IMG/VR virus record: IMGVR_UViG_3300012936_000060
Location: 1-36,357 of that record
Reading direction: 5' to 3' (one strand)
DNA length: 36,357 nucleotides
From: a virus
Part shown: piece after piece, positions 35,262-36,357 of the stretch
Layout of the letters: each line of letters opens with the position of its first letter
Position numbering within the stretch: the stretch's first letter is position 1
Position numbers and translations under genes: made by a program
The notes under the pieces: generated by a model
Told to the model about the DNA's origin: nothing
The model's input: the letters and a program-made list of their open reading frames with translations, nothing else
Database searches by the model: none

Positions 35262-35269
35262 TATAAATA
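35262..35269 (+). promoter_or_regulatory. T4-type late promoter upstream of prohead genes
   Basis: Exact TATAAATA in the 51-base gap between the last fibre gene and the 57-aa gene, 20 bases before its ATG. It would restart transcription for the prohead core and protease genes after the fibre region. Confidence 0.72.
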
Positions 35270-35288
35270 AATACGTGATGGAGTTATT

Positions 35289-35462
35289 ATGAGTAAAAAT
35301 TTTGAAATAATTGACAATATATCTAAAGGGAATTTGTCTAAAGCAAGAGAACTAGTGAAATTAGTTCTTGACCGTAAAGCAGTCGAATTTCTAGAAAAAG
35401 AAAAGGTGAACACCTCAAAAGACTTTTTAAAAGATAAGTCCGATGAGACTGGAGAAGAATAA
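35289..35462 (+). CDS. Short prohead-core-like protein (candidate gp67-type)
   Basis: This 57-aa protein (starting MSKNFEIIDNISKGNLSKAR) has GGAG at 35280-35283, five bases before the ATG. It is mostly helical: a helix with LSKARELVKLVLDRKAVEFL, then a lysine-rich tail ending DETGEE. Small proteins with an (I)-x-GNxxxAR-xx-(L/V)L-xKAVE-type helix occur beside gp21 in T4-like phages as prohead core components, and T4 places genes 67 and 68 here. Sequence similarity to T4 gp67 itself is not obvious to me, so the assignment rests on position, size and helix pattern. The stop codon is directly followed by the next ATG, suggesting coupled translation. Confidence 0.68.
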   Translation: MSKNFEIIDNISKGNLSKARELVKLVLDRKAVEFLEKEKVNTSKDFLKDKSDETGEE

Positions 35463-36005
35463 ATGAAATCTTTAAAAGACCTAAAAGCTGTAGAAGAAGA
35501 GAAAGCATTTGAAGTTAAGAACACAAAAACTTTTTCCAATCTAAGAAAAAACTCTCAAGATGAAATCGAAGAAGTTGCGAAAGCTGTAACTGGGAGAGAT
35601 CAAGAAATAATCGACCAACACCCTATGGAAGTTATTGACGGTACACAAGGCGATGACAAACCTACAGAAGATCAAAAGGGTAAACCTAAGAAAAAGAAAC
35701 TAAAAAAGAATGTTATGTCTGATGATAATGGGCCTACACCAAAACTTGAATCTAATATCAAAGATGTATATTCTGTAATCGTTGAATCTGTTGAAAAGAA
35801 TCGAGATAAAAAAATCTATTTCGAACAAGACGACAGTTCTTTTGTAGTTGACCCTAACGTATCTAAAATTATAAAGACTGTATATGAAAGTCTTAACAGG
35901 GATAATCGAAAAATCATGAGAGATAAGTTGAATGAAAACTTATCATCCTTCTGTAAGGTATTGTCTTTTTCAATGTGTCAATTAGGAAAAGTAGAAGAGA
36001 GTTAA
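35463..36005 (+). CDS. Lysine-rich protein between core-like gene and gp21 (possible prohead core protein)
   Basis: This 180-aa protein has three parts: a charged helical N-terminus (MKSLKDLKAVEEEKAFEVKN), a hydrophilic low-complexity middle with a basic cluster (KGKPKKKKLKKN near residues 73-84), and a folded-looking C-terminal part (DVYSVIVESVEKN, VDPNVSKIIKTVYESLN, ending in a Cys-containing helix). No known enzyme motif is seen. It occupies the place of T4 gene 68 (141-aa prohead core protein) directly before gene 21, with one base between stop and next start, so a scaffold or core role is the best guess. Charged, cleavable core proteins are typical of this region. Confidence 0.65.
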   Translation: MKSLKDLKAVEEEKAFEVKNTKTFSNLRKNSQDEIEEVAKAVTGRDQEIIDQHPMEVIDGTQGDDKPTEDQKGKPKKKKLKKNVMSDDNGPTPKLESNIKDVYSVIVESVEKNRDKKIYFEQDDSSFVVDPNVSKIIKTVYESLNRDNRKIMRDKLNENLSSFCKVLSFSMCQLGKVEES

Positions 36006-36006
36006 A

Positions 36007-36357
36007 ATGAAACTTATAAAAGAGTTGATAGAAGAAGAAAACCTTCATTTCATTACTGAAGATAAAGATGGTGAAAAAAGATACTATATTGAAGGCGTCT
36101 TTATGCAGGCAGATGTAAAAAACAAGAACGGTAGAATGTACGGTTCAAACATGCTTGCTGAAAAGGTTGAAGAGTATTCCAAAAATTTCATAGAAAAAAA
36201 TAGAGCATATGGAGAACTCGGACATCCATCAAATCCTTCTATTAATCTGGAGAGAGTTTCACATAGAATTATTTCATTAAGGAGAGATGGTTCAAACTTT
36301 GTAGGTAAGGCACAAGTATCTAGCACCCCCTATGGTAACATCGTCAAAGGTCTTTTA
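36007..36357 (+). CDS. gp21: Prohead core protease, N-terminal part (T4 gp21 family)
   Basis: The first 117 residues of the protease that matures the prohead by cutting scaffold and capsid proteins; the gene runs off the window in frame. The segment RYYIEGVFMQADVKNKNGRM corresponds to LYIEGIFMQAEVVNRNKRLY in T4 gp21, and AYGELGHPSNPSINLERVSH holds the conserved histidine of the U9-type serine protease (T4 has ALGELNHP). The catalytic serine region would lie just beyond the window edge and cannot be checked. The start is one base after the previous stop, so translation is probably coupled. Confidence 0.95.
   Translation, partial: MKLIKELIEEENLHFITEDKDGEKRYYIEGVFMQADVKNKNGRMYGSNMLAEKVEEYSKNFIEKNRAYGELGHPSNPSINLERVSHRIISLRRDGSNFVGKAQVSSTPYGNIVKGLL

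Noticed and set aside
1-36357. tRNA genes, homing endonucleases, transposases or integrase
   Set aside because: No cloverleaf-like sequence, GIY-YIG or HNH motif, or recombinase motif was noticed. All gaps between genes are short and are explained by promoters, terminators or leaders.

Overview
This window is part of the late structural region of a tailed, contractile-tail phage of the T4 superfamily. The framework genes are recognisable by their encoded motifs and follow T4 order: tail sheath (gp18), tail tube (gp19), portal (gp20), then prohead-core-like genes and the start of the prohead protease (gp21). All genes are on the + strand. Most have strong GGAG-type ribosome binding sites, spacing is tight, the DNA is AT-rich, and perfect T4-type late promoter boxes (TATAAATA) stand in front of several genes. 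The style of the fibre proteins (many GNVGIGTTxPxxKLHV-type modules, an Mtd-like N-terminus, a peptidase S74 C-terminus) is typical of marine T4-like myoviruses. The host cannot be read from the window; an AT-rich aquatic bacterium is a guess.

Layout. 1-135: last codons of an upstream gene. 149-4500: late promoter, sheath, tube, a terminator, portal. 4503-10771: four fibre-like proteins (465, 580, 524 and 391 aa) that share related C-terminal beta domains; three also share N-terminal motifs and are preceded by a shared TTATATATA(A/T) element. The last two are each followed by a strong hairpin terminator with almost the same stem. 10842-25218: a small charged protein, then two giant fibre proteins of 1874 aa (with a self-cleaving S74 chaperone end) and 2804 aa (with an Mtd-like start and a long internal repeat array). 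25270-35237: two more giant fibre proteins (1489 and 1602 aa) sharing an N-terminal motif, each preceded by a small charged protein. 35289-36357: a 57-aa prohead-core-like protein, a 180-aa lysine-rich protein and the first 117 codons of the gp21 protease.

The striking point is the arrangement. In T4, gene 20 is followed directly by the small prohead-core genes and 21. Here about 30.8 kb, nearly all of it fibre or adhesin genes, lies between portal and prohead core. The fibre genes share modules with each other at protein and partly at DNA level, and one contains recent tandem duplications. The region therefore looks like an adhesin cassette that can grow and reshuffle by recombination. No RNA gene, integrase, transposase, reverse transcriptase or CRISPR array was seen. 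No gap between genes is longer than about 170 bases.
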